The notes below the pieces were generated by a model. The model saw only the letters and a list, made by a program, of their open reading frames with translations, was not told the DNA's origin and made no database searches. The position numbers and the translations under genes are program-made. From contig NZ_CP047023.1 of NCBI RefSeq assembly GCF_009796765.1, forward strand, positions 1,099,501-1,163,500: 64,000 nucleotides of DNA, written 5' to 3'. How positions within the stretch are numbered: the stretch's first letter is position 1; each line of letters begins with the position of its first letter. This document shows positions 24,759-34,436 of the stretch, piece after piece. The stretch is from Paraglaciecola sp. L3A3 (lineage in GTDB: Bacteria; Pseudomonadota; Gammaproteobacteria; Enterobacterales; Alteromonadaceae).

Positions 24759-26222
24759 ATGAATGCAGTGATGCTTGAAAAAATTATGCCGCTTCTTAGG
24801 CGTTTTTCGCAAAGAAATACTATTTTGTGCGTTGATTTTGTTTTTTTTCAAAGTAATCGATTAGTTGTTGTTGGCTGGGTGTTAAATAAAGTACATGATG
24901 CCAGTTTAGATATCGTTGTATCAAATGGCACGAATAAATTAGAGTCTGAAATTTATAGGTTCGAGAGGGAAGATGTAGCCACTCACTATGATTTGAGCTC
25001 GGAAAACTCCTGCTTTGGATTTTTATTATCAATAGAAGAATGTCTAGCTAGCTTAAATGAATTACATATTGTTTGGGGTAATCGAAAACATTTCTTTAAT
25101 AAATTAAGATATGAGGTGGTAGATAATATTGCGGCTATTAAGAGCAAAGTACCCTCCTGTTCAGACAATATTGAGTCAATTTTGTCATCTACCAATTCTC
25201 ATATTGGTGTTAATGTTGAAGGAGTTACAGTGCAACCCTCTAGGATCAAAGATAAAGATATTCAAAAAATTAGTAACATATTAAATCGTGTTGATAGTAC
25301 ACAAGGTAGTTTTTTAGGTGTCCTTAAACAAAGTGTATTACCTTCAATCCATAAAATTTGGAAAAGAAGGCAAGCATCATATGGGGATGTGCAGCAGCTT
25401 CAGTTTGGCATATTAGCTCCAAGCCCTAAAGTGAGTGTAGTAATACCTCTTTATGGAAGATTTGATTTTATGCAGCACCAGATAGCCCAGTTCTCAAGTG
25501 ATGTAGGAATGCAAAGTGTTGAAGTCATATATGTACTTGATGACCCAAGGCTAGAACAACAGGTTAGGGTGAGTGCAAATGGTTTATACGAAACGTTTCG
25601 TTTTCCATTTAAATTGATTATTTCAGCGAATAACAGAGGCTTTGCCGGAGCGAACAATTTAGGTTTCAAATATGTCTCCGCGCCACTAACTTTGTTTCTT
25701 AATTCTGACATCATCCCAAAAACTAAAGAGTGGCTTCCTATATTATTAGAACAGTTTGAGACATTACCTCCGATGAGTATTTTAGGGGCAACATTATTAT
25801 ATGAAGACGATACTGTTCAACATATGGGAATGTGTTTCCAAGATGATACCAATCATCCTGGTATCAGAATGAATCATCATCCACTTAAAGGCTTTCACAT
25901 AGATTTAATCAATAGTGATAGTATATTTTCTGTTCAAGCAATTACAGGGGCTTGCTTGCTTATGGATACAGAACTATTTAAACAACTAGAAGGCTTCGAT
26001 GAAATGCATATTCTAGGCGATTTTGAGGATTCTGATTTATGTTTGAAAGTGATGAATGCTGGTGGCAGCATTTTTTGTTCAGGCAAAGTGCAGCTCTATC
26101 ATTTAGAAAGATTGTCTCAGGATTTAGTATCTCATGCTAATTGGAAATGGAAGTTATCGATGGCCAATGGTGTTTATCAAGAAACAAAATGGAAAAATCT
26201 TATTGACCAGGTGATGCAATGA
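24759..26222 (+). CDS. GT2 glycosyltransferase with N-terminal accessory module
   Basis: 487 residues. Residues ~25-100 carry the accessory module (VVGWVLNKVHDASLDIVVSN ... FEREDVATHYDLS ... CFGFLLSIEE) seen in two other enzymes of the cluster. Residues ~222-470 are GT2: KVSVVIPLYGRFDFMQHQIA, the FLNSDIIPK metal/nucleotide site and GDFEDSDLCLKVMNAGG near the active-site Asp. No membrane segment is evident. ATG 24759 has no clear ribosome site and lies 6 nt after the previous stop, so coupled translation is likely. The stop overlaps the next start as ATGA. Confidence 0.85.
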   Translation: MNAVMLEKIMPLLRRFSQRNTILCVDFVFFQSNRLVVVGWVLNKVHDASLDIVVSNGTNKLESEIYRFEREDVATHYDLSSENSCFGFLLSIEECLASLNELHIVWGNRKHFFNKLRYEVVDNIAAIKSKVPSCSDNIESILSSTNSHIGVNVEGVTVQPSRIKDKDIQKISNILNRVDSTQGSFLGVLKQSVLPSIHKIWKRRQASYGDVQQLQFGILAPSPKVSVVIPLYGRFDFMQHQIAQFSSDVGMQSVEVIYVLDDPRLEQQVRVSANGLYETFRFPFKLIISANNRGFAGANNLGFKYVSAPLTLFLNSDIIPKTKEWLPILLEQFETLPPMSILGATLLYEDDTVQHMGMCFQDDTNHPGIRMNHHPLKGFHIDLINSDSIFSVQAITGACLLMDTELFKQLEGFDEMHILGDFEDSDLCLKVMNAGGSIFCSGKVQLYHLERLSQDLVSHANWKWKLSMANGVYQETKWKNLIDQVMQ

Positions 26223-27454
26223 GTTCGTTACTGGGTAAGCGTATATTAATTATTTCCCACGGGCATCCTGATATTAAAAAAGGTGGTGCTGAGGTGGCTT
26301 CGTATAATATGTACAAGGAACTATACGCCAGAGGTGAGGATGTTTTTTATTTAGCCCAAAGCCCGAAACCTCCGCATGGTGGGACTTCTTTTTCTGGCCA
26401 TAATGGCGCTCGAGAAATATTATTTCATACTAAGATTGAAGATGGTTTCCTATTTTCGAACTTTGTTTCTAGAAGCTTATGGAAAGAGTTTCGAGATATG
26501 CTGAAAATGTTAAAACCAAACGTTATTCATTTACACCATTATGTAACATTAGGAATTGAAATAATCGAGGAGATTAAGAGAACACTCCCCGATGCCAAGA
26601 TTATCTTAACTTTGCATGAGTACTTAGCTATTTGTCATAATAAAGGACTGATGGTAAAAACTAACGGTGACTTGTGTTATCAATCTAGTCCAAGAAACTG
26701 TGCCGATTGTTTTGTTGAGAAGAGTCCCGCAGATTTTTTTCTTCGAGAGAAGTATATAAAGCGGCTTTTCGAAAACGTTCACACATTTATTTCGCCTTCT
26801 TATTTCCTCAAAGCTCGTTATGTGGAATGGGGGATCGAGGAAAGTAGAATTTGTGTTATTGAAAACGGACAACCAGTGAGTTCCAACATAGAGCCCTCTT
26901 TTAAAGAAGATTCAAAAAAGGTGAGGTTTGCATTTTTTGGTCAACTTAATCCTAATAAAGGAATTGAGTTGCTGCTTCAAGCAGTAAACTTATTGCCGTT
27001 AAGTGTCAAAGAGAATATGACACTTGAAATTCACGGCGCAAATTTGACATTACAATCTAGTGTTTTTCAAGACAAAATTAGCCAGTTACTGGACGAGCTT
27101 AGTGACATTGTTTTCAATCAAGGTCCATACGAGCAATCTGAGTTGCCTCTGCTTTTATCTAAAGTCGATTGGGTTGTGGTGCCATCTAATTGGTGGGAAA
27201 ACTCGCCAATGGTTATTCAAGAAGCGTTTCAGCAAAAAGTGCCCGTCATTGCAAGTAATATTGGGGGAATGGCTGAAAAAGTTACTCATGGTAAAGATGG
27301 TTTACATTTCCAAGCTAGGAGTGTTGTAGATTTGTCTCAAACAATTATATTTGCTATTAAAAACCCTCTGATAAGAAAACGTTTAGTTAATTCTATCGAA
27401 ACGCCGTTGAGCATTAAGGGGATAGTTGATAAGCATATAGAGCTATATGCTTAG
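26219..27454 (+). CDS. GT4 glycosyltransferase (group 1)
   Basis: 411 residues with the two-domain GT-B plan. The N-terminal part has RILIISHGHPDIKKGGAEVA and NVIHLHHYVTLGIEIIEE, with four Cys (CHN, CYQ, NCADC) at ~139-165 that could bind metal or form a clamp as in related capsule enzymes. The C-terminal part has FAFFGQLNPNKGIELLLQAV and the donor-site segment VVVPSNWWENSPMVIQEAFQ, with the usual E-x7-E spacing. It is translationally coupled to the preceding GT2 through ATGA. The sugar specificity is not visible. Confidence 0.85.
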   Translation: MSSLLGKRILIISHGHPDIKKGGAEVASYNMYKELYARGEDVFYLAQSPKPPHGGTSFSGHNGAREILFHTKIEDGFLFSNFVSRSLWKEFRDMLKMLKPNVIHLHHYVTLGIEIIEEIKRTLPDAKIILTLHEYLAICHNKGLMVKTNGDLCYQSSPRNCADCFVEKSPADFFLREKYIKRLFENVHTFISPSYFLKARYVEWGIEESRICVIENGQPVSSNIEPSFKEDSKKVRFAFFGQLNPNKGIELLLQAVNLLPLSVKENMTLEIHGANLTLQSSVFQDKISQLLDELSDIVFNQGPYEQSELPLLLSKVDWVVVPSNWWENSPMVIQEAFQQKVPVIASNIGGMAEKVTHGKDGLHFQARSVVDLSQTIIFAIKNPLIRKRLVNSIETPLSIKGIVDKHIELYA

Positions 27455-27565
27455 TCGTTATACTTTGCATCTGCAATAACTATTGCCCTAACTTTAGCTA
27501 AGTTAATAGTGTAAGGCGCAAGTGGTTGATTTTAATTCTAAACGCATTTTTATTAGAGAAATATC

Positions 27566-28672
27566 TTGGAAAAAAATATATTCATTCATGTCGGGCCGCC
27601 AAAAACAGGAACGTCAGCAGTACAAAAGTGGTTTAGTGAAAATGTGAGAGAGCTCCAGAATCTGGGCGTTTTTTACCCTAGTCATGAGGTTGATCAAAAT
27701 GGTGTGAGTTCTGGAAACGTCCGCACTATATACGATATTAACAGTGAGAAGAAGATCGAGTTAAACTTGGAAAAGTTAAATTCGTTAATAGAAAAATTTG
27801 AAAATAGCCAATACCACACGCTTCTCCTTTCATCTGAATTTTTTTTTAGAGGAATGCTTGAGCTTAAGAAATACATCCCTAAAGCTAAGTTTATTGCATA
27901 TATCAGAAACCCGATGGAAATCAAAGAGTCGAGCTATAATCAATCTGTTAAGCGCCATTTTCAACAGCGAGTATTAAATGCTGGTCGAAGTCAGCGCCTT
28001 CCATATATGGATAGGCTTGTAAGTTATGTTGAAGCCAATAGTGGGGATGATTTAACTATTCGTTTATATGGCAAACAATATTTTGAAAATGCTAATATAG
28101 TGAGTGATGTACTGAGTCTGCTTGGGATTAATTTGGATGTTGATTTGCCATTTGTTAACAACTCTTATCAATTTGAAGCGCTAGAATTTAAACGTTGGTT
28201 CAACCAATTTGAGTTAGAACAATACCAAGTTATAGTTGATAGAACGTTGCAAGCTTATAATGAGGGATGTAGTCGCTATTCACTTATTCCGACTCAACAA
28301 TATATAGAGGACAGTCGTTATTATTCTCAGTTGATTGAGAGATACGCTTTAGAGTTGAAGACTAATGATTTACTGCCTTTAGTAGAAGATATGCAAGATG
28401 CCTCGCCGACCCCTTATTTAAAACAAGAGTTAACACAAGATGCTTTTCTATCTGTGTGTCACTTTCTTCAAGAAACACTCAAGGTTGACTATTATCTGTT
28501 GACACGACATGTAGGGAAGATAAAAAAGACAAAGGACGATAGGTTTTACGAACTGTTTGTTAGTTCTTATGAGCAAAAATATAAATTTTTATTTATAGTT
28601 TCTTTGTTTCGAATGAAAGTGAAAAGTGCTTTAAATTTGTTAAAACGTAAAGTTAATCATTTTAGACGCTGA
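27566..28672 (+). CDS. Sulfotransferase-like protein
   Basis: 368 residues from TTG 27566, with AGAGAA upstream. The start EKNIFIHVGPPKTGTSAVQK is the PAPS 5'-phosphosulfate loop. AKFIAYIRNPMEIKESSYNQ fits the 3'-phosphate-binding region. The C-terminal ~40 residues are basic and hydrophobic and may touch the membrane. It sits inside the rightward glycosyltransferase operon, which makes a glycan the likely acceptor, so the polymer may be sulfated as many marine polysaccharides are. Acceptor and activity are inferred. It resembles the gene at 2603-3577 at the N-terminal motif but differs over most of its length. Confidence 0.75.
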   Translation: MEKNIFIHVGPPKTGTSAVQKWFSENVRELQNLGVFYPSHEVDQNGVSSGNVRTIYDINSEKKIELNLEKLNSLIEKFENSQYHTLLLSSEFFFRGMLELKKYIPKAKFIAYIRNPMEIKESSYNQSVKRHFQQRVLNAGRSQRLPYMDRLVSYVEANSGDDLTIRLYGKQYFENANIVSDVLSLLGINLDVDLPFVNNSYQFEALEFKRWFNQFELEQYQVIVDRTLQAYNEGCSRYSLIPTQQYIEDSRYYSQLIERYALELKTNDLLPLVEDMQDASPTPYLKQELTQDAFLSVCHFLQETLKVDYYLLTRHVGKIKKTKDDRFYELFVSSYEQKYKFLFIVSLFRMKVKSALNLLKRKVNHFRR

Positions 28673-28747
28673 TGCAATATCTGAACTTCAAATATTTTCA
28701 AGATAGGAGCAATTCTAATAAATAATAAATATTTTCGCTTACATTTT

Positions 28748-30472
28748 ATGCGCTTCGTTAAGTTTATTGTTGGCTTATTTCCTACCGGTATTAAAGTTAG
28801 GATGAGAAAACAATTATGGCTTCACAATCTATATAGTAAAAGTTTACAACGTTCTGGGTTATTTTACGGTTTCCCATCGCCAGATAAATTGCAAAAGTTA
28901 TATGTCAAAAATATAAGCTTGCAAACTACAGAGCTGCAAAAATTCACCGGAAAAGGTAATGAACTTGTCAATATTGTTATCATTTTATCTGGGGATATGG
29001 AACGTGACTTAAAGAGTATTCTGAGTCTCGACAAGGTAAATTTGATTAACACTATTTATCTTGTTGGAGAAAGCTCTTCTATCTTGCATTTAGAAAAGAC
29101 AGCTAAAATTTCTGATTTTAAAATTAAAATAGAAAATATAAACCTAGTCGGGAAAAAAAATTCTTATTCACTATTAGTTATTAGAAGTGGCGATGTTTTA
29201 CATCTGAACGCTATTGCAGCGTTTCAACATTATTCATTTAAAAATAATTTCCAGGAATCGGTATTTTATTGTGATTGTGATTATTTGGATGCAAAAGGGC
29301 AACGACATAAAGCTGAGTTTTATCCTGACTGGAATCCTGATCTGCAGTTGTCTAGTGGATATATTAAGACCGGGTTATTTGTTTCTGGACAAAATCTTGT
29401 TGAGAATTTTATTAATTTTATAAACCATATAGAGTTAGATGGTGCTTTGTCATTGTGGTTGGCTTCTCTTTATTTAACCGATACAGACTTTAAAATGGTT
29501 CATTTACCTTTTACTTTGGTTCATCAAAATACGGTGTATTCACCTGATTGGTTTAAGTGTTTACAAGTGTTGGATTTTGATCGGTTTACCATAAAAAAAG
29601 GGGTGGAAAAAAGCGTTGTTAAATTAGGTTGGAACAAAAATGTTTTACCTTTAATCTCTTTGATTATACCAACGAAAAATGCCAAATCATTAGTAAAAAC
29701 TTGTATTGAGTCAATATTAGATAACACTACCTACGTTAATTATGAGATTTTATTGATTGATAATAATTCTGACGACCCAGAAGCCATTGCCTACTTCAGT
29801 TATATGGGTAAACATCCGAAAATTAGAATCTTATCTTATCCTCATTCGTTTAATTATTCAGCGATAAATAATTTTGCGGCTCAGCATGCAAAAGGAGACG
29901 TCATTGGGCTGGTCAATAATGATATTGAGGTAGTAACCCCTGAATGGTTGACCTACATGGTAGGCAATGTGGTACGGGACGATATTGGATGTGTAGGCGC
30001 GAAATTGATGTATCCTGATAATCGGATTCAACATGCTGGTGTTATAATGGGGTACGGAGGTGGTGCTGGACATGCACATAAGTATTTTCCTCGGTACCAC
30101 ACAGGATATTTAAATCGTTTAGTCGCCACACATAATTTCAGTGTGGTAACAGCCGCTTGCTTATTGGTTAAAAAATCCGATTATCTTGCTGTCGGAGGAC
30201 TAAATGAAAATGATCTTGCTGTGGCTTTTAATGATGTGGATTTTTGTTTGCGAGTTTTACAACTTGGCCGTAGAAATTTATATTGCGCTGAAGCTATATT
30301 ATATCATCATGAATCTGTTTCCCGAGGACTTGATGATACACACATAAAAAGAGAAAGGTTTGAACAAGAATTAACATATATCCAAAAAAAGTGGTCAGAC
30401 TATATTGCCCATGATCCTGCCTATAATCCTAATTTAACCTTAAAGCGCGAAAATTTTTCTATCAAAGAGTAG
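28748..30472 (+). CDS. GT2 glycosyltransferase with long N-terminal extension
   Basis: 574 residues. Residues ~1-290 are an extension that contains FYCDCDYLDAKGQRHKAEFY and DWNPDLQLSSGYIKTGLF, typical of the long GT2 enzymes of O-antigen and capsule clusters. Residues ~296-545 are GT2: LPLISLIIPTKNAKSLVKTC, IGLVNNDIEV as the DxD-like site, QHAGVIMGYGGGAGHAHKY, and NDVDFCLRVLQLG with the catalytic-base region. ATG 28748 follows a 75-nt gap after the sulfotransferase-like gene. No true membrane helix; the basic first 25 residues may bind the membrane. Confidence 0.85.
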   Translation: MRFVKFIVGLFPTGIKVRMRKQLWLHNLYSKSLQRSGLFYGFPSPDKLQKLYVKNISLQTTELQKFTGKGNELVNIVIILSGDMERDLKSILSLDKVNLINTIYLVGESSSILHLEKTAKISDFKIKIENINLVGKKNSYSLLVIRSGDVLHLNAIAAFQHYSFKNNFQESVFYCDCDYLDAKGQRHKAEFYPDWNPDLQLSSGYIKTGLFVSGQNLVENFINFINHIELDGALSLWLASLYLTDTDFKMVHLPFTLVHQNTVYSPDWFKCLQVLDFDRFTIKKGVEKSVVKLGWNKNVLPLISLIIPTKNAKSLVKTCIESILDNTTYVNYEILLIDNNSDDPEAIAYFSYMGKHPKIRILSYPHSFNYSAINNFAAQHAKGDVIGLVNNDIEVVTPEWLTYMVGNVVRDDIGCVGAKLMYPDNRIQHAGVIMGYGGGAGHAHKYFPRYHTGYLNRLVATHNFSVVTAACLLVKKSDYLAVGGLNENDLAVAFNDVDFCLRVLQLGRRNLYCAEAILYHHESVSRGLDDTHIKRERFEQELTYIQKKWSDYIAHDPAYNPNLTLKRENFSIKE

Positions 30473-30485
30473 GTTATATTGTTCG

Positions 30486-31733
30486 ATGAAAACAACTTTC
30501 GATTATATCGATAAAGAAAATGTAGATATGATGTTATCTGCGAGTATTTGTGAGCTTAAGTATGCGACTGTCATTCCAATGATGCTTGGAAGTAAGCCTG
30601 ATGAGATAAAGGGCGGAGTTATGCATTCAAGTATGGAATTGAAGTTTCACCAGTACCGTGGTGCTGCAGTCAACAAGAAGCAACAGTCTTTAGATTTGGT
30701 GACTGATTTAGGTTTTATCTCCTCAAAAAGTAGGTGTTATTTAAGCTTAAAAGGTACTTTTCTGTATGGTGGTCCTATTTTCAACAATTTTGGGCATTTT
30801 TTAGCTGAATGTATCCATCGATGCTGGGCTTTAGATTATGCGGAAAGCCAATTAGGGGTGAAAATTGATAAAGTATTATTTACGCCTCAAGTTAACCCAT
30901 CATTTTCCTTTTTTTATAGTAAAATATATCATTTACCTCCTGTGTATTTAGAGGTTTTAAATTACCTTGGGATCCCTAAGCATAAAATTCGATGTGTGTT
31001 TTCACCGAAAACCTATGAAAAATTAATAGTTCCTCAACAAGCCAGTTTTTTTAGAGCGAAACAACCCGTTTCAAAAACTTACCTTAACTTTTTGGATAGA
31101 TGTGAAGCTAAAAATGTAAATTCGATAAAGCAACGTTTATATAAAAAAGTGTATGTTAGTCGTAAGTATTTTGCACTTCGTGGTGCCTTCGCCGGAGAGT
31201 GTTATATAGAGGACTTTCTTATAAAAAATGGATTTCACATTTTTTATCCAGAACAACACTCTATTTTAACGCAGCTAAATATGTATAAGGGTGCACAGGA
31301 AATTATTTTTGCAGAAGGTGCAGCGTTACACATTTTAGAACTATTCGGACATGTGAATGCCCATATTTCTGTTTTATGTCGGCGAAGATTATGTCCTGAA
31401 GTCTTTCATTCCATTCTTAGTCCTAGAGTGAAATTTTTAACTTTTATGGCTGAAGTTGAGACTCTTCCGTCTTTATTCTTTCCTGATAATAGTAAAAAAG
31501 CGGCTCATGGTTCAGCGTTAAGTATCTTAGATACACAATCTTTATTAACATTCTTGGAAAGAACTCATCATTTGAGTATTGAACTCTTTGAGCAAAATAA
31601 ATATCTAGCATCGGTTAAGCAGGACTTAAATAGATATTTAACTTATTACATGAGTAAAATTAATAAAGGAGAGTCGAAGAAGTTAGAAGCAGTAAAAAGG
31701 TTTAAAGTAGTGATGGATAAATACTCACTGTAA
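30486..31733 (+). CDS. GT61-family glycosyltransferase (DUF563-like)
   Basis: 415 residues. GGPIFNNFGHFLAECIHRCW (~98-117) is the N-x-x-H-F/W signature of GT61/DUF563 enzymes. The C-terminal KKVYVSRKYFALRGAFAGE and KGAQEIIFAEGAALHILELF are the usual donor-site blocks. In known GT61 proteins these are xylosyl-, GlcNAc- or capsule sugar transferases. It lies 13 nt after the preceding GT2 gene. A 237-bp gap follows in which no further gene is seen. Confidence 0.8.
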   Translation: MKTTFDYIDKENVDMMLSASICELKYATVIPMMLGSKPDEIKGGVMHSSMELKFHQYRGAAVNKKQQSLDLVTDLGFISSKSRCYLSLKGTFLYGGPIFNNFGHFLAECIHRCWALDYAESQLGVKIDKVLFTPQVNPSFSFFYSKIYHLPPVYLEVLNYLGIPKHKIRCVFSPKTYEKLIVPQQASFFRAKQPVSKTYLNFLDRCEAKNVNSIKQRLYKKVYVSRKYFALRGAFAGECYIEDFLIKNGFHIFYPEQHSILTQLNMYKGAQEIIFAEGAALHILELFGHVNAHISVLCRRRLCPEVFHSILSPRVKFLTFMAEVETLPSLFFPDNSKKAAHGSALSILDTQSLLTFLERTHHLSIELFEQNKYLASVKQDLNRYLTYYMSKINKGESKKLEAVKRFKVVMDKYSL

Positions 31734-31970
31734 TATTTGGGGAGAATTAAAGAATAGTTTGTGCATATTTGATTTTATTTCTGAGTGGGGATCAACTCAT
31801 ATCAATAGATGCTGATTCAGATAGAGTGTAATTCTACTTAATCATTATAATTATTGCCTATATAAATGTAGTACTTGGGAGGACAGTGAAAAAGTTGCTA
31901 TACTGCAGCGCTTTTTTGATGGCTCTAGGTTTTTCAGTTCTGTTAATTATTCAACAAGGTTTCACTTAAT

Positions 31971-32867
31971 TTGATAAATCAATTTACACTCATGTCTGAG
32001 GTTCACATACAACCATCAGTTGATGCTGTTGTCGCCATGGGGGTTTATATTGGCGATAAACCTTTGTGGGTTGAGCAAGCCGTGAATAGTTTGGTTTACC
32101 AAACTTATAAAAAACATGTTATCGCAATTGTTATCGATGGTGATGTTTCGGATGAAATACTGACCTTCCTAGTTGATATATCAAAGAAGACAGATAATAT
32201 CTTATTGATTAAAAATGATGCTAATCGGGGATTAAGTGTCTGTATGAACTATGTTGTTGATTGGACGCTTGCAAATTTTAAGTCTGCTAAATATTTTTTT
32301 CGCATGGATGCCGATGACATCTCCGAACCTAACAGACTGGAAAAGCAGATTCATTTTTTACAAAAACATGCAAAAATTTCTATTTTGGGTAGCGGGTTGA
32401 CAGAGGTCAATGAATTAGGTGAAAAAGTTGGTCAAAGAAAACTGCCTAAAAAACATAGTGAAATCATGAGGTTTTTACCAAAACGATGTTCGATAAATCA
32501 CCCAACAGTCGCTATACGCATGAGTGTTTTTGAAAAAGGTTTTCGTTATAGGGAAAATTTTATGAATACTCAGGATTATTTCTTCTGGGTTGACCTAGCT
32601 GCAGCCGGTTTTAAATTTGCCAATTTAAGTGATAAATTACTCAAATTTAGACGAGTCAATGATTTCTACAAAAGGCGTGGCTTAAGTAAATCTATTAATG
32701 AATTTAAAGCTCGTTTTTACGCAATGAGAGTGCTAAAACGCTACAGTCTAGGTAATGTTTTTTATGCTTTTGTAGTATTAACACTAAGATTAATGCCAGC
32801 ACGTATAGTTAAAATAGCGTATAAAGTAGATCGATATTTTTTGAACAAAGGCGTAATTCACGATTGA
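31971..32867 (+). CDS. GT2 glycosyltransferase
   Basis: 298 residues from TTG 31971 (AAGG lies 11 nt upstream) or 291 from ATG 31992. It has the GT2 opening VAMGVYIGDKPLWVEQAVNS with AIVIDGD. FFRMDADDISEPNRLEKQIH carries the DxD that holds the metal and nucleotide sugar. INHPTVAIRMSVFE and NTQDYFFWVDLAAAGFKFAN complete the family blocks. This pattern is common in galactosyl- or N-acetylhexosaminyl-transferases of O-antigen clusters. A short hydrophobic stretch near residue 260 could touch the membrane. It overlaps the following gene at its stop codon. Confidence 0.85.
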   Translation: MINQFTLMSEVHIQPSVDAVVAMGVYIGDKPLWVEQAVNSLVYQTYKKHVIAIVIDGDVSDEILTFLVDISKKTDNILLIKNDANRGLSVCMNYVVDWTLANFKSAKYFFRMDADDISEPNRLEKQIHFLQKHAKISILGSGLTEVNELGEKVGQRKLPKKHSEIMRFLPKRCSINHPTVAIRMSVFEKGFRYRENFMNTQDYFFWVDLAAAGFKFANLSDKLLKFRRVNDFYKRRGLSKSINEFKARFYAMRVLKRYSLGNVFYAFVVLTLRLMPARIVKIAYKVDRYFLNKGVIHD

Positions 32868-33730
32868 TCGGCGCGACTATAATTTTATACAAACCTGAGT
32901 TGACTCAAACTTTACCTTTAATATTAAGTGTTTTAGAGCAAGTTGATGTGCTGAGTATTGTTGATAACTCGCCGGTGCCTACCGAACTTTCTCTAGTTCA
33001 TGACAAGTTGCATTACCATCATTTTCCAAACAATATTGGTATTGCTGCCGCCCACAATATTGGACTTAGAGATTTAAAAGCAGCTGATTGCGAATACGGT
33101 ATTTTACTTGATCAAGATAGTTCAATAGATGATGATTTTGCCTTTCGCTTATCGTCTTTAATGGTAGCTTCTCGTATTGAGAAAAGACCCTTGGTTGCAA
33201 TTGGGCCTAGAATTATTTGCTCATTTACAGATAAAACAGTGAAACCTCGTGTACAGCGAGAAATTTCAGTTTATGAAGATTTAGTTTGTGTCACACAAAT
33301 TATTTCCTCTGGAATGATGATTGATCTGTCTAAGTTAGACAGGATTGGTTTTAAAGATGAATCATTATTTATAGATGGCGTTGACCATGAGTGGTGCTGG
33401 CGAGCTAAGCAGCTTAATCAGTTGGTTGCTATCGCTGAAAAAGTAGAAATGGTTCATCAACTGGGAGATGCTCGGCATAAATTTGCTGGGGTAACTTATA
33501 AAGTAGGCTCGCCTATTCGTCTATATTATCAATTTCGCAATATATTGATTTTAAGTCGCAGAGGTTATGTGCCATGGTATTGGAAATCTCGAAACCTTAT
33601 GTGCATGCCAATCCGCTTTTTTGCTAACGCCTTTTTGCAAACTAATAGGCTGATGCGTATAAAATTTATGTGCTGTGGGGTTATTGATGGGCTACTAAAG
33701 CGTGATGGGTCATTCCATGAAAATTGGTAA
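32864..33730 (+). CDS. Rhamnosyltransferase-like GT2 enzyme
   Basis: 288 residues from TTG 32864, overlapping the previous TGA stop (TTGA). It matches the bacterial rhamnosyltransferase subgroup of GT2: short N-terminus GATIILYKPE, SIVDNSPVP, NNIGIAAAHNIGL, YGILLDQDSS in place of the usual DxD, and the FIDGVDHEWCWRAKQ segment. The C-terminus is basic (PWYWKSRNLM onward), as expected for a membrane-bound enzyme. Together with the RgpF-type domain at 20360-23464, it supports rhamnose in the glycan; no dTDP-rhamnose genes are in the window. It is the last gene of the rightward arm. Confidence 0.8.
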   Translation: MIGATIILYKPELTQTLPLILSVLEQVDVLSIVDNSPVPTELSLVHDKLHYHHFPNNIGIAAAHNIGLRDLKAADCEYGILLDQDSSIDDDFAFRLSSLMVASRIEKRPLVAIGPRIICSFTDKTVKPRVQREISVYEDLVCVTQIISSGMMIDLSKLDRIGFKDESLFIDGVDHEWCWRAKQLNQLVAIAEKVEMVHQLGDARHKFAGVTYKVGSPIRLYYQFRNILILSRRGYVPWYWKSRNLMCMPIRFFANAFLQTNRLMRIKFMCCGVIDGLLKRDGSFHENW

Positions 33731-34436
33731 CGTTTTTTGTTTCTAACAAAATTAGAAGAAGTTGTCTTATCTGCTCCTAATTATTAATACTTTTCTAAAT
33801 TAGATACTGTAGTAAAGGATGATAATTTTATCGCTTGTCAGAATAGCTAACCTGAGTCCTAGATAAGAAGTATCGTCCAATCTTAATTTATTATTATAAT
33901 TTAAGAACTTAATAAAATGCACCCAATTCACTTCACCTAAATGCTTACTCGGTGACGAAATTTTTCGTGTATAGCAAGGCGGATTGCCTTACGTAATAAC
34001 GTGTTATTGCTAGACAATCCAACGCCGCTAGGCACAAAAAGAGCGTTATCGAGAGGTTCGGCTTATCCAGTATTCAGGTTAGCTACACATTCACCATCAA
34101 TTATGGCCTCGTCTTTAACCTCAATTGAATCTACTTTTCTGATTAACGATTAATTTTTCATCAGACCTGAAAGTTTAAATAGGATAAATTACCGTAGAGC
34201 AGCTTTTACTAGTAAGTCAGTCTACCTCAAAGGTCGATTCTTATAGCTCTCGCTAATAGAATTTTGTCATATTCATATGAAATAATGAATTTATCTGCTG
34301 ACTACTTTATAATCCGCGCAGAGTAGGGCATTTATTTGAGTCAGGGCTTGTGTTTATAGGTGGTTTTTGCTCTTATTAAGCGTTTTCATGGCATAAAGAA
34401 TGTTAGACCAAGAATTTATTAAGGAATTTTAGTTAA
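33731..34436. other. 706-bp gene-free region between glycan cluster and ugd
   Basis: It contains a 242-bp element with terminal inverted repeats (listed separately). A TATAAT sequence at 34308-34313 lies about 120 nt before ugd, but no convincing -35 partner was found at the right distance. No open frame of interest. Confidence 0.6.
33844..34085. mobile_element. MITE-like element with 24-bp terminal inverted repeats
   Basis: The left end TAGCTAACCTGAGTCCTAGA (33844-33863, continuing TAAG to 33867) is matched by the reverse complement of 34062-34085 at 21 of 24 positions. Inside, 34000-34050 can also fold: AATAAC/GTTATT around GT, and GGATTG against CAATCC. There is no coding capacity. TA is present at both outer ends, which would fit a TA target duplication. 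No transposase with matching ends is visible in the window. Confidence 0.65.

Noticed and set aside
34308..34313. TATAAT as a ugd promoter
   Set aside because: No -35 element at 16-18 bp was found, so it is mentioned only as part of the intergenic region.
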